Positions 13,301-23,698 of a stretch of 64,000 nt of DNA are shown here, piece after piece. The position numbers and the translations under genes are program-made. Numbering within the stretch: the first letter of the stretch is position 1; each line of letters opens with the position of its first letter. Source of the DNA: Centropus unirufus (lineage: Eukaryota; Chordata; Aves; Cuculiformes; Centropidae); the NCBI GenBank assembly GCA_013397695.1, contig VYZI01000526.1, forward strand, positions 352,057 through 416,056, written 5' to 3'. The notes beneath the pieces are model-generated. The model ran no database searches. It was not told where the DNA came from and saw only the letters and a list, made by a program, of their open reading frames with translations.

Positions 13301-16300
13301 GGGGAATTATAAGGTAGCTCCAGATTTGTGCCCTGTTGCTGGTGCCCACTGCAGTACACATTGCTTTCTGGGCCACCTTTCCAAGGTGTCCTCACCCTGG
13401 CCTCTGGCCCGCCGCTGCTTTTCTGCAGGTCAGGGGCTGCCCAACCCCACAGGTAGCTCTGGAGGCTGCTCCAGAAAATGTGCCTGGGTGGGTTTAACAG
13501 TGGGAATGGGTCTGAGTCCCTCTCTGGGGAGAGACTGCTCAATCTTCCTTTAAAATGTTTCTATATAAATGCCCAGAATGCCATATCCTTGAGAAACAAC
13601 CTTTGTCTCCCCTCCCGGCTGCCATCAAGACCTGCGCACACGATGCTCCCCGTCTCTGGGCAGCCCTTAGCTTTGTGTCCTGCAGCCGCTGGAGAGCAGC
13701 TCCAGCTTCAAATAATCACAGGGATCACTGCCAGAACCTGCCTGCACCTCCCACAGCACCTGCCTGCTCTGTGCCAGTGCACTCCTTTCCCCACTGGAAA
13801 ACGTTCAGGGCTGATATTTCTAATTTGGTTGTGGACTTTGGTGCTGTAGGTGAGGAACCGAGGAGCCTCCACGTTCCAGGCAGCCTGACATTTCAGCCAG
13901 TGTCTTGCACCAGGGCCTGGCCAAGGCAAGCCCAGCAGGAAGAAAAGGGGTTTTCCAACTGCCAGCCTACAAGAAACCCCTCTCTGCCACTATAACGTTC
14001 TTTTTTTTTTTTTTTTCTAGGATGAAGCTGCTGCAGCACCCTCATGTTGACTCTTTGGCCCCAGTCCAGAGGTGAGCAGAAAGGCTGCTGAGCACAGAGT
14101 TTTCCTCCTCTGCGGGGTGTGCTGGCATGTGTGGCCTTGCTTAGCCTGGAGGAGCAAAATTAGGTGAAGGAGTAGAGTGGCACTTCACTGTGTTTTCACG
14201 GGCACTGAGCAATAAATTGGATGCTGCAAGGGAGAACTGGGCACCTTGGCAGCACAGCCCTGTGCTGCACAGCCTTAGCTGCAACCAGGGCTGGGAGCGA
14301 GCCTGGCCTTGTTCAGCCTCTGTGCCCAGAGGAACTGACTGTGGGGCCAAGCCCATCTGAAACACTCATTTTCCTGCACTTTCCTTCCTCCTTGGATAGT
14401 TTTCCTTCTGCCAAGCCTGCCTTTGTTTTCAGTGCACCACGGAGGAGAAAGCTCATTCCTGTCCTCCAGAGATGTTGGGCCCCAAGTGCCATCCTGCTGG
14501 CATGAGTCTAATAGAGGAAAACCTCACTAAACCATTCCTTTCCTGTCGCCAGGAGCCTCTCCTGGGGCTGCCTGGGGTGCATTCAAATTAATTGGGAGAG
14601 CTCACAACTGCAAGCATCTTCCAGAAGGCTCCTGGAGGATCAGGGACATACTTTGCTCCATGCCCAGGGAAGGGTCTGCTGGTGACAGGGGCAGATGTGC
14701 AGCGTTCCTACAGGGGACAGGGGGCAGCATCGAGGGCAGGGGTAGGTCTGAACTGTGCATAACCCCGTGACACCTCCCTTCTCCCCTGTTTCCACACGGG
14801 TTTTAATGCCCATAACAGGGAAACACACCCAGGTCAAGAGAGATTTCTTGCCAGCTGTGGCAGACCCTGGGTACACAGACATGGACGAGCTATGGGCAGT
14901 ACCCAGCTCTGCTTCCACGATGGTGTCCATGGGGAGGCAAATCCACTGCCTCCAACCCACCACCATTTTTTCCTTTAAGGTAGCAAGACCTCAAGCTGGG
15001 GAGCAGCCAGGGCTGTGGATGTGAAATGCACGGTTTGTCCCCTCCTGCCTCCTTATTCCACCCATCATTTCCCAGTGCCACCTTTGCCCTGCCAGCACCA
15101 GGCTCTCTGCATGGGCTGGTTCCCTTGGACGCCCATTGGTGCCTTCTCTGCTCCTCCCTGAAGCCTGAGCGAGCCTGCTCGTCCGTGGGGCAGGATCCAC
15201 TCCTGATCATGAGCCACGGGGGCTGCAAAAGAGAGGCCGCATGTCTTGCTGGATGGGGACCTGCAGCATGGGCAGAGCTTCGTTCCATGAATTTTTTTTT
15301 ATTTTTTTTTTCCTTTATTTTATACCTTCTGCTGAGCCCCTCAGTGTTGCCTTATCCTTTAACCTGACACCCTACCCAGCTTCACAGCCCATGGACATAT
15401 TCCCTTGCGTGATTTTAGCACTAGAGAATCCTCCTCCCAGGGTGAGCTGCTGCTTTCCACTAGGGTGGTGGGTTGGACCCTGCCAGACTGATGCTGGGTG
15501 GTAGGGCACACTGGAGAGAAGCATCAGTAGCTTCTTAACATGGACCATCAAGCCATTGGGGACTGTGTGGCAAAATGAGCCTTCCCAGAGTGAAGAGGGT
15601 GGGAGAAGTGGCTGAGTAGGGTGGGAGGAGCCAGGCTCTGCAGCCTCCATGAACAGCGCTGGGCCATAAATGTTGTGCAGTGGCTGTTGTTTATGTGTCA
15701 GCAAACACGTCGAGTGGGCTCGACTATTGATTCTGACCGTATAAAGAGTGTTGAGGCACTTGCTCAGGTTTGCACAGGTTTTACAGCTCTTGTTCTGAGA
15801 AGTGCCCACGTATTTGGTTTTGCTCCTTCCTTCAGGTCTATCTGTTGACATTGGCTCTCCTAACGAAAGCGTTGGGCCATGCCAGGAAGCTGAGTGTACC
15901 ACTCTCGCTGTGCTTCCCACTTTCCCAGGGGTTATAAAATCTTGCACACGCCCATGGCTGGGACAGGTTTTCCAGTGCAGAGGCAGGTGAAAGGTGCGTG
16001 CTGGTCCCACGCTGGTGGATTTGGGTGCCCCGTGCTCAGTGGCAAGAGCTGAGCCACCCACCCTGACAGATGAGTTTTAGAGCAGATGGGTAAAGCTGCA
16101 GGGAAGGTGCTGCTCTGGGCAGCCTTGAGCAGGATGAGCAAGGTGAGAGATCTGTAGGGCTGTGAGGAAAATTAGGGGGTCAATCCAGCTTGGATGTCCA
16201 GGGAAGGAGAAGGTGACAGAACTCCCAGAGGAGATGGCTGTGACAGGAGGCACGTGATATCAATCATTCCCCACCTTCAGCCCTCTTCCCAGCAGGAGAT

Positions 16301-19300
16301 GCCAGCACTGGCTGAGCCAACGTGGGCACCTTGTTGCTGGCACCTTGGAGGACTCGAGCCTATGGCGATGCCCCCATCTGCCCCTCTACCCTGGGTCTCC
16401 TGGTACCATGGGTCCCTCCAGTGGCTGCAGCATTTTGGGACAGAAAGTCTGGCTCAGTCATGCAAAACCCTGGCTTTTTAGAACGAGGATCCATCTGCTT
16501 CTTGACTGCTGGTGCCTTTCCACAGCCACTCACTCTGCTTGGAGCTGCCTCTCTCATGCCTTTGGTGCCCCATCCAGAGCCTACCATTATTTTTAGGGCA
16601 TGTATTTCCTGAAGGAATTTGCTGGGTAATTTCTGTTGATGCTCAGGCTGAAGCTTGGACAGGAGCTGTTCCTGGCAGTAATCGTTTCTGGATCCCAGCT
16701 TAGCCCAAAGGTCCCAGAGGGAATGTGGTGCCTCTGCCCAATGCAGGGGAGCAGAGCCATCTATCAGCCCTGGGTTCACAATACAGCCACTACCTTGAAA
16801 TTTGCCTTCCATGAAAACTCTCCAACAATTGCCATTTCCACAAACATTTCTGTTTGCTTGAATATTTGAGGAAAGCAAACAGAGAAGAAGCCTGATCACA
16901 AACAATCATGAACATTTTTTTTCACAGTCTTTGCCCTATTCTAACCCTAAGCCTGACCTTGCAGCCATGCCCCCTGCCTGGGGTACCCCTATGCGCTGCC
17001 TCCCCCTGCTGTTGGCCCCAGCTCTGCTGCAAATATTGCTGTGTTTCAAAGAAAATCACCCAGGCTTGCTGTCTGCAGGACCACCACCACTCACCGCTCC
17101 TTTGCACTCACTTTAATTCAACATCATTTTTTTAATGCCATATAAGAAATGCCAGCAAAAAAACTAATTATGTGTGTCTGGCTTGCAGACCTAAACCTGC
17201 CCTGTGGAGCTCAAAATAGGTCTCAGACCCTCCTCACACCTTTCCAGGCTCGTGCTGCTCTTCTTCCTGAGCTGGAGCTCACTGCTGGCTGATAGCAGCC
17301 CTCAGTGCTCACTCCCCATTATAAAAATACCATCGTGCTTCAAGTGAAGCCAAGGATGAGGGTGTGCTGCTGGCCTGATAAACAGCTGGGGTGAGGCAAG
17401 CCCAGCTACCCCTCAGCAGCTCCCTGTGATGTGGGAATCATCCCCAGCACTTCCCAAGGGAAGCCTCCACCAAGCACCAGCAAACAGCACTTAGGATCGG
17501 GCCATGGCAGCTAAAGCAATGGTTATCCCTTCTTCATCCTCTCTGGACACCAGTGGCCATTCCTGGGTGCAGCAAGGACCTGCTCAGCAGTTTCTTGCCC
17601 TGGTAAGCGCAGCCCCTGGCAGCACCAGTGTTGTGGGCACTGCCAACAGATGGCAGGAAAGTGAGAGCGGGGACAGGGAGAGGGGTTCTGCAGGTGTCCT
17701 AACAACCAGCCAGTTCCTGACAGCCTCCACACACAAGGAGTAAACAGAGGAATTAAATACCAACTGGCATGAGAAATCCATGGGGAGAAGCTCAATTTGG
17801 GTCTTACCTAGGGGAAACCTATGAAAAATGCAATCCATTTGGCAATGAAAAATAATTGCTCCACCGTGAAAAGTAAGTATATTAAAAAATTTTGCCTTCT
17901 CTATATTGTTCACCTGAAACTGTTCCCCACATCTGACCAAAACGCCTAAGCAGCTCTGATGTCTCACATTTTTCAGCTGATTTCCAAAGCTGCTTTGCTG
18001 AACTGGCCCCAGTCGTGCACCAGTCCTTGCTGTAACCACCAGCCCCAGGGAGCCCCAGCTCGGAGACCTGCTCCCAAAACATAAAGGAGACTGAGGCTGG
18101 GACTGAGGATGATGGCCTGAATTGCGCCCGAGCCTCATTGGGAGGTTAAAGGTGGAGCTGGGTACTCACCACATCCTCACTGCTGGGAAGAGGACCGTCC
18201 CCTTATTCCCTCTCCATCCTGACCCTCTCACACACCTGTTTGCAGCCTCCCGTGGGGATTAAGCACCAGTATAAGGCCCAAAGGTGCCTTTTCCAGCTCA
18301 CAGCCCATCCTCAGCATGTGCTGGTGAAGATGCTGAGTGTGCCCCTAGGCCCATGGCTCTCCAGGACCCCCTTGTCATCCAGAGCCCCACACAGGGTGCT
18401 GGGGACAGGTCACCTTTGTCAACACCCAGTAGGGAATCCTCCAAGTCCTTCACACAGGGTGCAGGCCTGATGGCAGAGAAATAATTGCTCCCGGGGAATA
18501 GTTTAGAGGGAAAGCCGGTGGCTGTTTGGGGCAGGGATGGGTTGGGGAGGGTTGCAGCAGGGGGATGCCCCACTCTCTACTCTGACTGATGCCACCGCTG
18601 CAAGAAGCAGCCTAGACCTGCTCACTGTCCTGAGGCCAAACTGGTGCCCAGCTTCCCCCTTGGAATATATTTCTATCTTCAAATGAACGTGTAAGTGTTG
18701 AAGCCTCAGAAATGAAGGAGATGGAAAAATCAGAAAAACTTTCCATCCATCAAAGGAAACTGAAAATATGAGCCCTCCAAGGCTGAAGGCTCACCTGGTG
18801 GTCTCTGGTGTGCATCTGCAGCCGTGCCCTGGCAATGCCACTGCAATGCCAGCTGGGGTGCTCCCTCCTGCCAAGGTCTGGGAGCTGACTGGCTTCGAGG
18901 GCAGCACTGGCAGGCAGGGCTGGGGCTCAGCACCAACCACTCGGCGTGTAACACCCCATTGCTTTGCAAGGGAATAAACTTCCCAGAGACCCTGGGAAGG
19001 GCTCGGCCACCACTTTGCCATCTGCTCCTTGGCAGATCCCAGCTGCTGTGCCCACCCTTCTACCCAGCCCAGCCCAGGGAATCCAGGCACTGCTCAATCC
19101 CCCATCCCCACCAACCCTCCCTCATCTCTATTTGGATAAGCTTTTCACCCATTTTATTTATGAGGACTTCCCTCCTTCTGCCAACACTCTGAGTTTCCTT
19201 TCACTTTGGTCTGTGAGGCCCATTTTGTGTTTTTATTCTCATTTTTTTTCTCTCTTCCCCCTTGCAAGGCCCCCAGCTAAGCAGCCCAGCCCCACAGCAA

Positions 19301-21812
19301 TCCGGCAGGCAGTGGGTGCTGGCTGGAGCTTGCCTTTGTTTGGCAGTGGGAACAGATGGGGAAGAGCGGCTGCAGGTGAGGTGTGCAGGGACCCTTCCCC
19401 AGCCACCCCACGGTGCCTGGTTCTGCCTGCGCCTGCCCTGGCTCAGCCTGCACTTCGGTTGCTGACCCTCAGGCTGAAAAATTTGGAGAAAATCAGGGAG
19501 AAAAAGATCAGAAGAAAATTTATGGAAATGTTTGTCTGTTTGTGTTTAAGGTCACAGATGTGCCAGGGCTGGCAAGCCGCTGCTCGCATTAAAGCCAACT
19601 GCAAGTGGACAGAATAACTTAATCATAAGTGATTAAAGAGTTTGTTCAGCTTCTTGCTTGAATCTGCCAGGCAAACCCTGCTGAAATGAGTGTGGATTTG
19701 TGCTCTGGGGCAAAGCAGGACACAGGCACCCTGGATTTGGGGACTGGAATCTTGCACTACTGCATCTCACCACTTGAGCCTTCCCATTCTGCTGCAAATG
19801 AGACTCAAATCAGTCCCTCCGAGCTCAGTGGGTCAGGAGCCAGCTCTCCACCAACAGCAGAGTCTCTTGTCAGGCCCGGAGGATGCTCAGCACCCATTTA
19901 TTCTGGGCCAGCTGACAGAGGTGCCCTCACTCCAGGATCTCACCCTGGGTACCTCTCAGAAGCATCAAACCTCCATTGTACCTTCTCACAGGCTGCCTTC
20001 ACCGTGTGGCTCCTTGAATGCTGTCTCAGCAATACCAGCTAGACCAGCAAACCCATAACCTAGACTGAGCAGGCTAAAAACTCAGCATTCTTCCAAGTCC
20101 AGCTTTATGCAAGGCCCTGTCCTACTGCTGGCTTCTGCAGCTCAGAGCCACGGGTGATGGGAACTCCTCCAGAGATCCAGCTCCTGCAGTCTTGGGATGT
20201 ACAAACAAGAAATCTGGCAAAAAGGGGCTAAAACTCAACATTTAATAACTACTTGACTGCAGATCCCTGCTTCAACTCAGCCCAGAGACACAATCACAGA
20301 TCCTATGCAATTCCTATATATTTCTATTGCAATGGGTTGTGGACCCACCAAAATGTTGATGAGCTCCACACCTGACTGTGGCTTACCTTGGGACCATGTG
20401 AAATTAAATTAAAATGATCTGGAGAGTCCTGAAATACTGGAGGCTGGGGCACAGGACCTCACTGCAGCATGGATGCCCAGCATCAGGCTGCATTAGAGGT
20501 GATACCCAGAGGAACCGTTGAGCCCAGAGCAAGAAAAGTCACCACCCAGAACAGGGCCACAAGCAAAACACAAGGAGGTGGCCTGGGAGCGCCACAAGCC
20601 CTCCTGCAGCCTTCCAGCAGCTGGAGCATGGGCTGGCAGCGCTGAGCATGTTCTCCAGGGAGGGTGGGGTAAGGGAGATGAGGAGCAGAATGTGACAGAT
20701 ATAGCGAGGAGAGGCCAGGTAGCATGATGGAGAACCACGGGACATGATGGAGAGCCAGGGAAGTGATGGAGAGTCAGGGGAATAAACGAAGAGCCACAAG
20801 GAAGTGACGGAGAGCCAAGGAGAAAGATGGAGAGCCATAGGGATGTGAGAGAGCTGTGTAAGCGACACACCTTGTCTGCTGTGGCCTCACTCCACCCCCT
20901 TGCCATGCCCAGGGAACTGAAGTTCCCAGGTCACACGGAACCAAACCAGCCCCAGCCCTTTGCTGCACAGGGAAGCTGCAGCACGGGCATGGTTGGACCC
21001 ATTCCAAGTGTAACAGTGGTCTGCTGGCAGCCTGGGTCCATCCTATGGTGTCCAGGTGCATTTGTTGGCACTTGGCATCTGGCACAGCCAAGTCGACTGG
21101 GGCTGCCCTGGCCTGATACCCACTGTGCCACCCTGGGAGCTTGGGAAGAGGCCTGGTGGGCATCTCCCTGCAGCCAGGGTGCCCCGTACTCTGCCATCCA
21201 GTACTCTGCACTACAGAGACTGGAGGCTGCCATTCCCCCAGGCACCACAATCCCTGCTGGGAAACCTGCCCAGCGTTACCACCAGCCTGACCCGGCCACC
21301 AGCAAGAGCAACAGCACTGGTGGGCACCCACTGTGCCTGCTGCCCAGGAGTGCCACCAGCTGCCCACTGCCTTTGCCCCGAGGCTGGCGGGGTGTCCTAG
21401 GGCAGCGCATCACTGCCTTTCTAAACTGATTCCACAGCTGCTGCAAAGCTGGCAGCAACCGCTCTGTCAGTGGGTCAGACCCTAGGCACATGCCTTCTTC
21501 TTCANNNNNNNNNNNNNNNNNNNNNNNNNNNNNNNNNNNNNNNNNNNNNNNNNNNNNNNNNNNNNNNNNNNNNNNNNNNNNNNNNNNNNNNNNNNNNNNN
21601 NNNNNNNNNNNNNNTCTCCAGCCTTTGCGGGTGCCTGAGCCAGTGGGGCCAGGCAGAGCAGTGGGACCAGGGTGTGGGGCTGGGGGCCACTGCCTGCTCC
21701 CAGCCCCACTTCCCGTGAGCGGCGGTGGGGCGGCAGCGCGGGCGATGGAAACGCTGTACTCACCATATGGAGCCTCCATCTTAGCGCTTAGCTGGGTGCT
21801 TACATTGACCAT
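1218..21812 (-). CDS. HNF4A: HNF4A, 5' part of gene (hepatocyte nuclear factor 4 alpha), partial, two alternative first exons
   Basis: Spliced gene on the minus strand; coding segments in the window are 21764-21812 (P2 first exon), 4998-5112 (P1 first exon) and 1218-1392 (shared exon 2). HNF4A is a nuclear receptor that binds DR1 elements as a homodimer in the nucleus and drives liver, gut, kidney and pancreatic gene programmes. Both first exons end one base into a codon with a GT donor, and exon 2 begins with the two bases that complete an Asp codon, so both isoforms splice in frame into the same DNA-binding domain. The second zinc finger, ligand-binding domain and F domain are not present and must lie beyond the left edge. 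Recognition rests on the near-identical zinc-finger exon plus the two isoform-specific N-termini. HNF4G or HNF4B could share the finger, but the AF-1 N-terminus and the neighbouring R3HDML argue for HNF4A. Confidence 0.96.
1393..4997 (-). other. HNF4A: HNF4A intron between exon 1A and exon 2
   Basis: 3.6-kb intron with consensus ends. It holds an A/T-rich, homeodomain-motif-bearing block at about 3020-3350 that looks different from its G/C-richer surroundings. No supported gene otherwise. Confidence 0.85.
3020..3350. promoter_or_regulatory. candidate conserved A/T-rich intronic element
   Basis: Compositionally distinct block with repeated TAAT/ATTA cores (such as CTAATCAT, GTAATCAT and TGTAATTAAG). 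This resembles homeodomain-rich enhancers. No conservation data are available here, so this is inference from composition and motif density. Confidence 0.3.
4998..5112 (-). CDS. HNF4A: HNF4A exon 1A, P1-promoter first exon with AF-1 N-terminus
   Basis: Encodes the 38-residue N-terminus beginning MRLSKALIDMEMADYSAALD and ending VLAMGS, the AF-1 activation segment that distinguishes P1 (liver/kidney/gut) isoforms. It closes with a G and a GTAAGT donor at 4997-4992. The length equals the mammalian P1 exon and most residues match it from memory. The chosen start (5110-5112) has A at -3. A second in-frame ATG lies two codons upstream (5116-5118) with a poorer context, so a two-residue-longer protein is possible. 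The sequence upstream is the P1 promoter. Confidence 0.95.
5113..5420 (-). promoter_or_regulatory. HNF4A: HNF4A P1 promoter region
   Basis: Sequence directly upstream of the P1 start codon. Visible on the plus strand are GTTAATCTTTAAT at 5296-5308, an HNF1-like palindrome with two mismatches to GTTAATNATTAAC; TGTTTAT at 5379-5385, FOX-like; ATGATTGAATC at 5384-5394, Onecut-like; and ATTGG at 5163-5167, which is CCAAT on the gene's strand. A poly-T run sits at 5340-5351. No clear TATA box is seen, and the transcription start cannot be placed. Mammalian P1 is known to respond to HNF1 and FOXA-type factors; assigning the individual sites here is inference. Confidence 0.7.
5296..5308. promoter_or_regulatory. 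HNF1-like palindrome in HNF4A P1
   Basis: 13-bp GTTAATCTTTAAT, about 185 bp upstream of the P1 start codon. Only two of the twelve specified positions differ from the HNF1 consensus GTTAATNATTAAC. Confidence 0.6.
6116..6187. repeat. 24-bp tandem repeat, about 3 copies
   Basis: Units at 6116-6139, 6140-6163 and 6164-6187 each begin GTGCTCTCCTCC. The first two continue with a GCTAAC core and the third is diverged. It lies in the HNF4A P2-P1 interval. Confidence 0.75.
8165..8415 (-). mobile_element. diverged CR1 LINE 3' fragment
   Basis: Plus-strand text such as CTCCAAGCTCCTGCTGGAAG followed by CAGGGCCAGCTGTGAGAGCAG resembles the reverse complement of the CR1 3' region. Similarity continues weakly towards CCCTGTGAGGAGCCTGGCCC. 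The terminal octamers have been lost. The match is from memory of the CR1 family, so the boundaries are approximate. Confidence 0.6.
9060..9480. promoter_or_regulatory. candidate distal HNF4A enhancer
   Basis: About 4 kb upstream of P1 and rich in hepatic-type motifs: TGTAAACA at 9427-9434 (FOX), TATTTGCTTTG nearby, GGCAAAGATAAAG (GATA and half-DR1-like), and several TAAT or ATTA cores. The mammalian P1 promoter has a known distal liver enhancer several kb upstream. Equating this block with it is inference. Confidence 0.35.
14021..14071 (+). other. splice-flanked segment on the strand opposite HNF4A (putative exon)
   Basis: A 16-T tract runs into CTAG at 14017-14020. It is followed by 51 bp and then AG|GTGAGC at 14070-14077. 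The arrangement matches a vertebrate internal exon on the plus strand. It could belong to an antisense transcript, or it could be chance next to a retroposed poly-T. No coding family is recognised. Confidence 0.25.
20723..20842. repeat. 20-bp minisatellite, about 6 units
   Basis: Consecutive 20-bp units starting at 20723, 20743, 20763, 20783, 20803 and 20823 share a core close to GATGGAGAGCCA; a weaker seventh copy may follow. The array lies in the HNF4A P2 intron, about 0.9 kb from the P2 exon. Confidence 0.85.
21505..21614. other. assembly gap (110 N)
   Basis: Run of N in the first P2 intron of HNF4A. No base information is available. Confidence 1.
21764..21812 (-). CDS. HNF4A: HNF4A exon 1D, P2-promoter first exon
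   Basis: Encodes 16 residues, MVNVSTQLSAKMEAPY, plus the first base of the next codon, followed by a GTGAGT donor at 21763-21758. Human P2 isoforms also begin with 16 residues starting MVSV, and they lack the AF-1 segment. Splicing to exon 2 restores the Asp codon (Y-D-T-S-P). The start codon has G at -3 and G at +4, a strong context. In mammals, P2 isoforms dominate in islets, stomach and fetal liver. A 110-bp assembly gap lies 150 bp inside the following intron and does not touch the exon. Confidence 0.92.
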
Positions 21813-22040
21813 GTCTCGCCGACTACTGCTATGGGGACTTGGGGCAAAAAACTAGAGGAAGTAGAGGAATAAAAAGAAATCTAAATAAATAAATAAAAAT
21901 GTCTCTCGCTAAGGAAGTAGGTGAAGGCAGGAGGGAGCACGGAGAGGCAGGGCGAGGAAACCTGCCTCTCCTGTTATCTTATTGATTCGCTTAATCAGGG
22001 CTAATGTGGGTGGAGATGTTAAATAGTAACCAAGCTCTTA
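21813..22040 (-). promoter_or_regulatory. HNF4A: HNF4A P2 promoter region
   Basis: Between about 160 and 220 bp upstream of the P2 start codon is a compact motif cluster: AGATAA (minus strand, 21974-21979), GATA-like; TTATTGATTCG (21979-21989), Onecut/HNF6-like; TAAT cores at 21992-21995 and 22001-22004, homeodomain/PDX1-like; and GTTAAATAGTAAC (22018-22030), HNF1-like. Human P2 is known to be bound by HNF1, HNF6 and PDX1 at a similar distance. An A/T-rich stretch (about 21868-21899) lies closer to the ATG. The transcription start cannot be fixed. Confidence 0.75.
22018..22030. promoter_or_regulatory. HNF1-like palindrome in HNF4A P2
   Basis: GTTAAATAGTAAC matches the HNF1 consensus GTTAATNATTAAC at ten of twelve specified positions. 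It sits about 210 bp upstream of the P2 ATG. Confidence 0.65.
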
Positions 22041-23196
22041 TGGAAACCAATCTGCAAGGTGCCGTTGCTGTAGCTATAGTAACTGCTGCCAAGCTAGAAA
22101 CTCAAACATGGCTTTTACTGGACTCTTCTGGGGCTCCCATTCCCACCTGGTGTCAAGGCCGGGGCAGCTGCCGGGCTGGGGTTGAGCCCCATCCATGGGG
22201 AGGGATGGGGCAGCTGGATGCAGCTCTCCAGCGCCCCAGGTGCTGCTGGGTTTCACCTGCCTGGAGCGGGGAAACCAGGGCTGAGCCAATCAGTGGGCGA
22301 GAGGCCATGGGATGAGCCGCAGGGGCTGGCATGCACTGGCATGGGCAGAGCAGAGGCACAAGGGGCCAAACACCTCGGCTGCACGTCAGGAACTCTTCCC
22401 GTGGTGCAAAAGTGCCGAGGTCACTCGGGGATAAGGAGCTGCGGGGACACGATGGTGCCACGCAGGGTGATACGCTGAGCACGGGGTCAGGGCACAGGGT
22501 GTTTGCAGCTCCCCCCTGTCTCCCTCTGCATCCCAAATTTTGGGGAGCCTCAAGGTGCTGCAGCTGCTCATGGGCACCTCTGCTGGGACTGTGGCACCCA
22601 GAAAATCCCCAGGGACCTCCTGGGCCAGAGCATGCAGGTGCAGACAAAGACTTTGGGGCAGAGCCCCTGTGTTGCAGGAGGAGTCCCTGCTCTCAGGGGC
22701 TGTGCTGAGGCCGGGGGGGGCACATGCAAGAGATCTTGCTGGTACAGCACCGAATGCAGCAGGGCAGGGGGAGCGGGCAGGGTGCTGCTTGGACACTGGA
22801 CTGCAGCGCTGGAACCCACAGCTGGGGGCTCAGGTGCAAGCCCTGGAGATTTGTAGACCCCTGAGAGGTCCAGCAGAGGGAGGGGATGTGGACAAGGAGT
22901 TGCTCAGCGGCACTGGGGGCGAGGCAGGACAGCAGAACAGCTTAGGGCAGCCTCGGTGGGATGGGGAGCTCAGGACTTTCCAGCATCACCATCACCGGGC
23001 ATCCCAGCAGTGCTGGCTTCTCCCACACGATGGAGCAAAGCACTCAGGCATCTCCCATGGCTGCGATCCGTGGCTCCGCCGAGGGTTTCTGCACCCCTTC
23101 ACTCTGTAACCCCCCAAACCAGAGGTTGGTGCTACCCCAAGGCTCCAGGCTGTGAGAGAGAAGGGACCAACACAAGCATGGGGGGCTCCAGGCTGC
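22041..23196. other. short intergenic interval between HNF4A P2 and the R3HDML 3' end
   Basis: G/C-rich sequence upstream of P2. The open frames here are low-complexity shadows; no recognised gene or repeat. Confidence 0.6.
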
Positions 23197-23202
23197 TTTA
23201 TT
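23197..23202 (-). terminator. R3HDML: candidate polyadenylation signal of R3HDML
   Basis: AATAAA on the minus strand, 497 bp beyond the R3HDML stop codon. It is the first canonical hexamer I noticed downstream, so the 3'UTR is likely about 0.5 kb. Confidence 0.5.
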
Positions 23203-23698
23203 GGGGGGCTTGGAGCTGGAGGTCTCATGGCCAGAGGGGCAACCGTGGAGCAGGGGGCACACTCAGAGCTGCCCACTTCTCCAGCCACTCACCACAAGGG
23301 GAACATCTTGGTCTTCACTTACACCAGCCTCTGCCTTAACACAGGTGGGGGGCAGGGAGGAAAACCCCCTGAGCCCACAGAGCAGGGACCATGCCAGCTT
23401 GCCCCACTCCCTCCATGCACCCCCAAACCATCCTTATTTTAGGAAATAGGGACCTTAACCATCCCTATTTCCCCCAAAGTGGGAAACAGTCAGACAATGC
23501 AAGCGTTGCCACAGGAGGTGTGTTAAAAAAGCCATTTCCTACATGGGTGAAGCAGCCAGGCTGCCAAAACGCCACCTAGCATGGTGCAGAGAGGGGGCCG
23601 AGAGACAGCCAAAGCAGCTGGGAGGACACGACAGTGCTATAAATAATTCTAGTTCACCCCAACCCCATCACTGAGGGCTTCCTCATAGGGCTGCAGCC

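Larger units (their letters stand above)
5421..21763 (-). other. HNF4A: HNF4A P2-to-P1 intron/upstream interval
   Basis: About 16 kb that is intronic for P2 transcripts and upstream of P1. It holds a 24-bp repeat (6116-6187), a diverged CR1 fragment (about 8165-8415), a candidate liver-type enhancer (about 9060-9480), a poly-T plus splice-like segment on the plus strand (14001-14075), a 20-bp minisatellite (20723-20842) and an assembly gap (21505-21614). Open frames here have no recognisable protein domain. Confidence 0.75.

Noticed and set aside
18964..19617. 217-codon plus-strand open frame
   Set aside because: Pro/Ser/Leu-rich low-information translation with no family features; lies in an HNF4A intron.
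20774..21429. Long overlapping open frames on both strands (about 200 codons each)
   Set aside because: G/C-rich sequence suppresses stops; the frames overlap one another antisense and show no domain, consistent with chance.
21276..21763. Extension of the P2 exon frame into the intron and across the first gap
   Set aside because: A GTGAGT donor follows the 16th codon and the phase matches HNF4A exon 2, so the extension is intronic.
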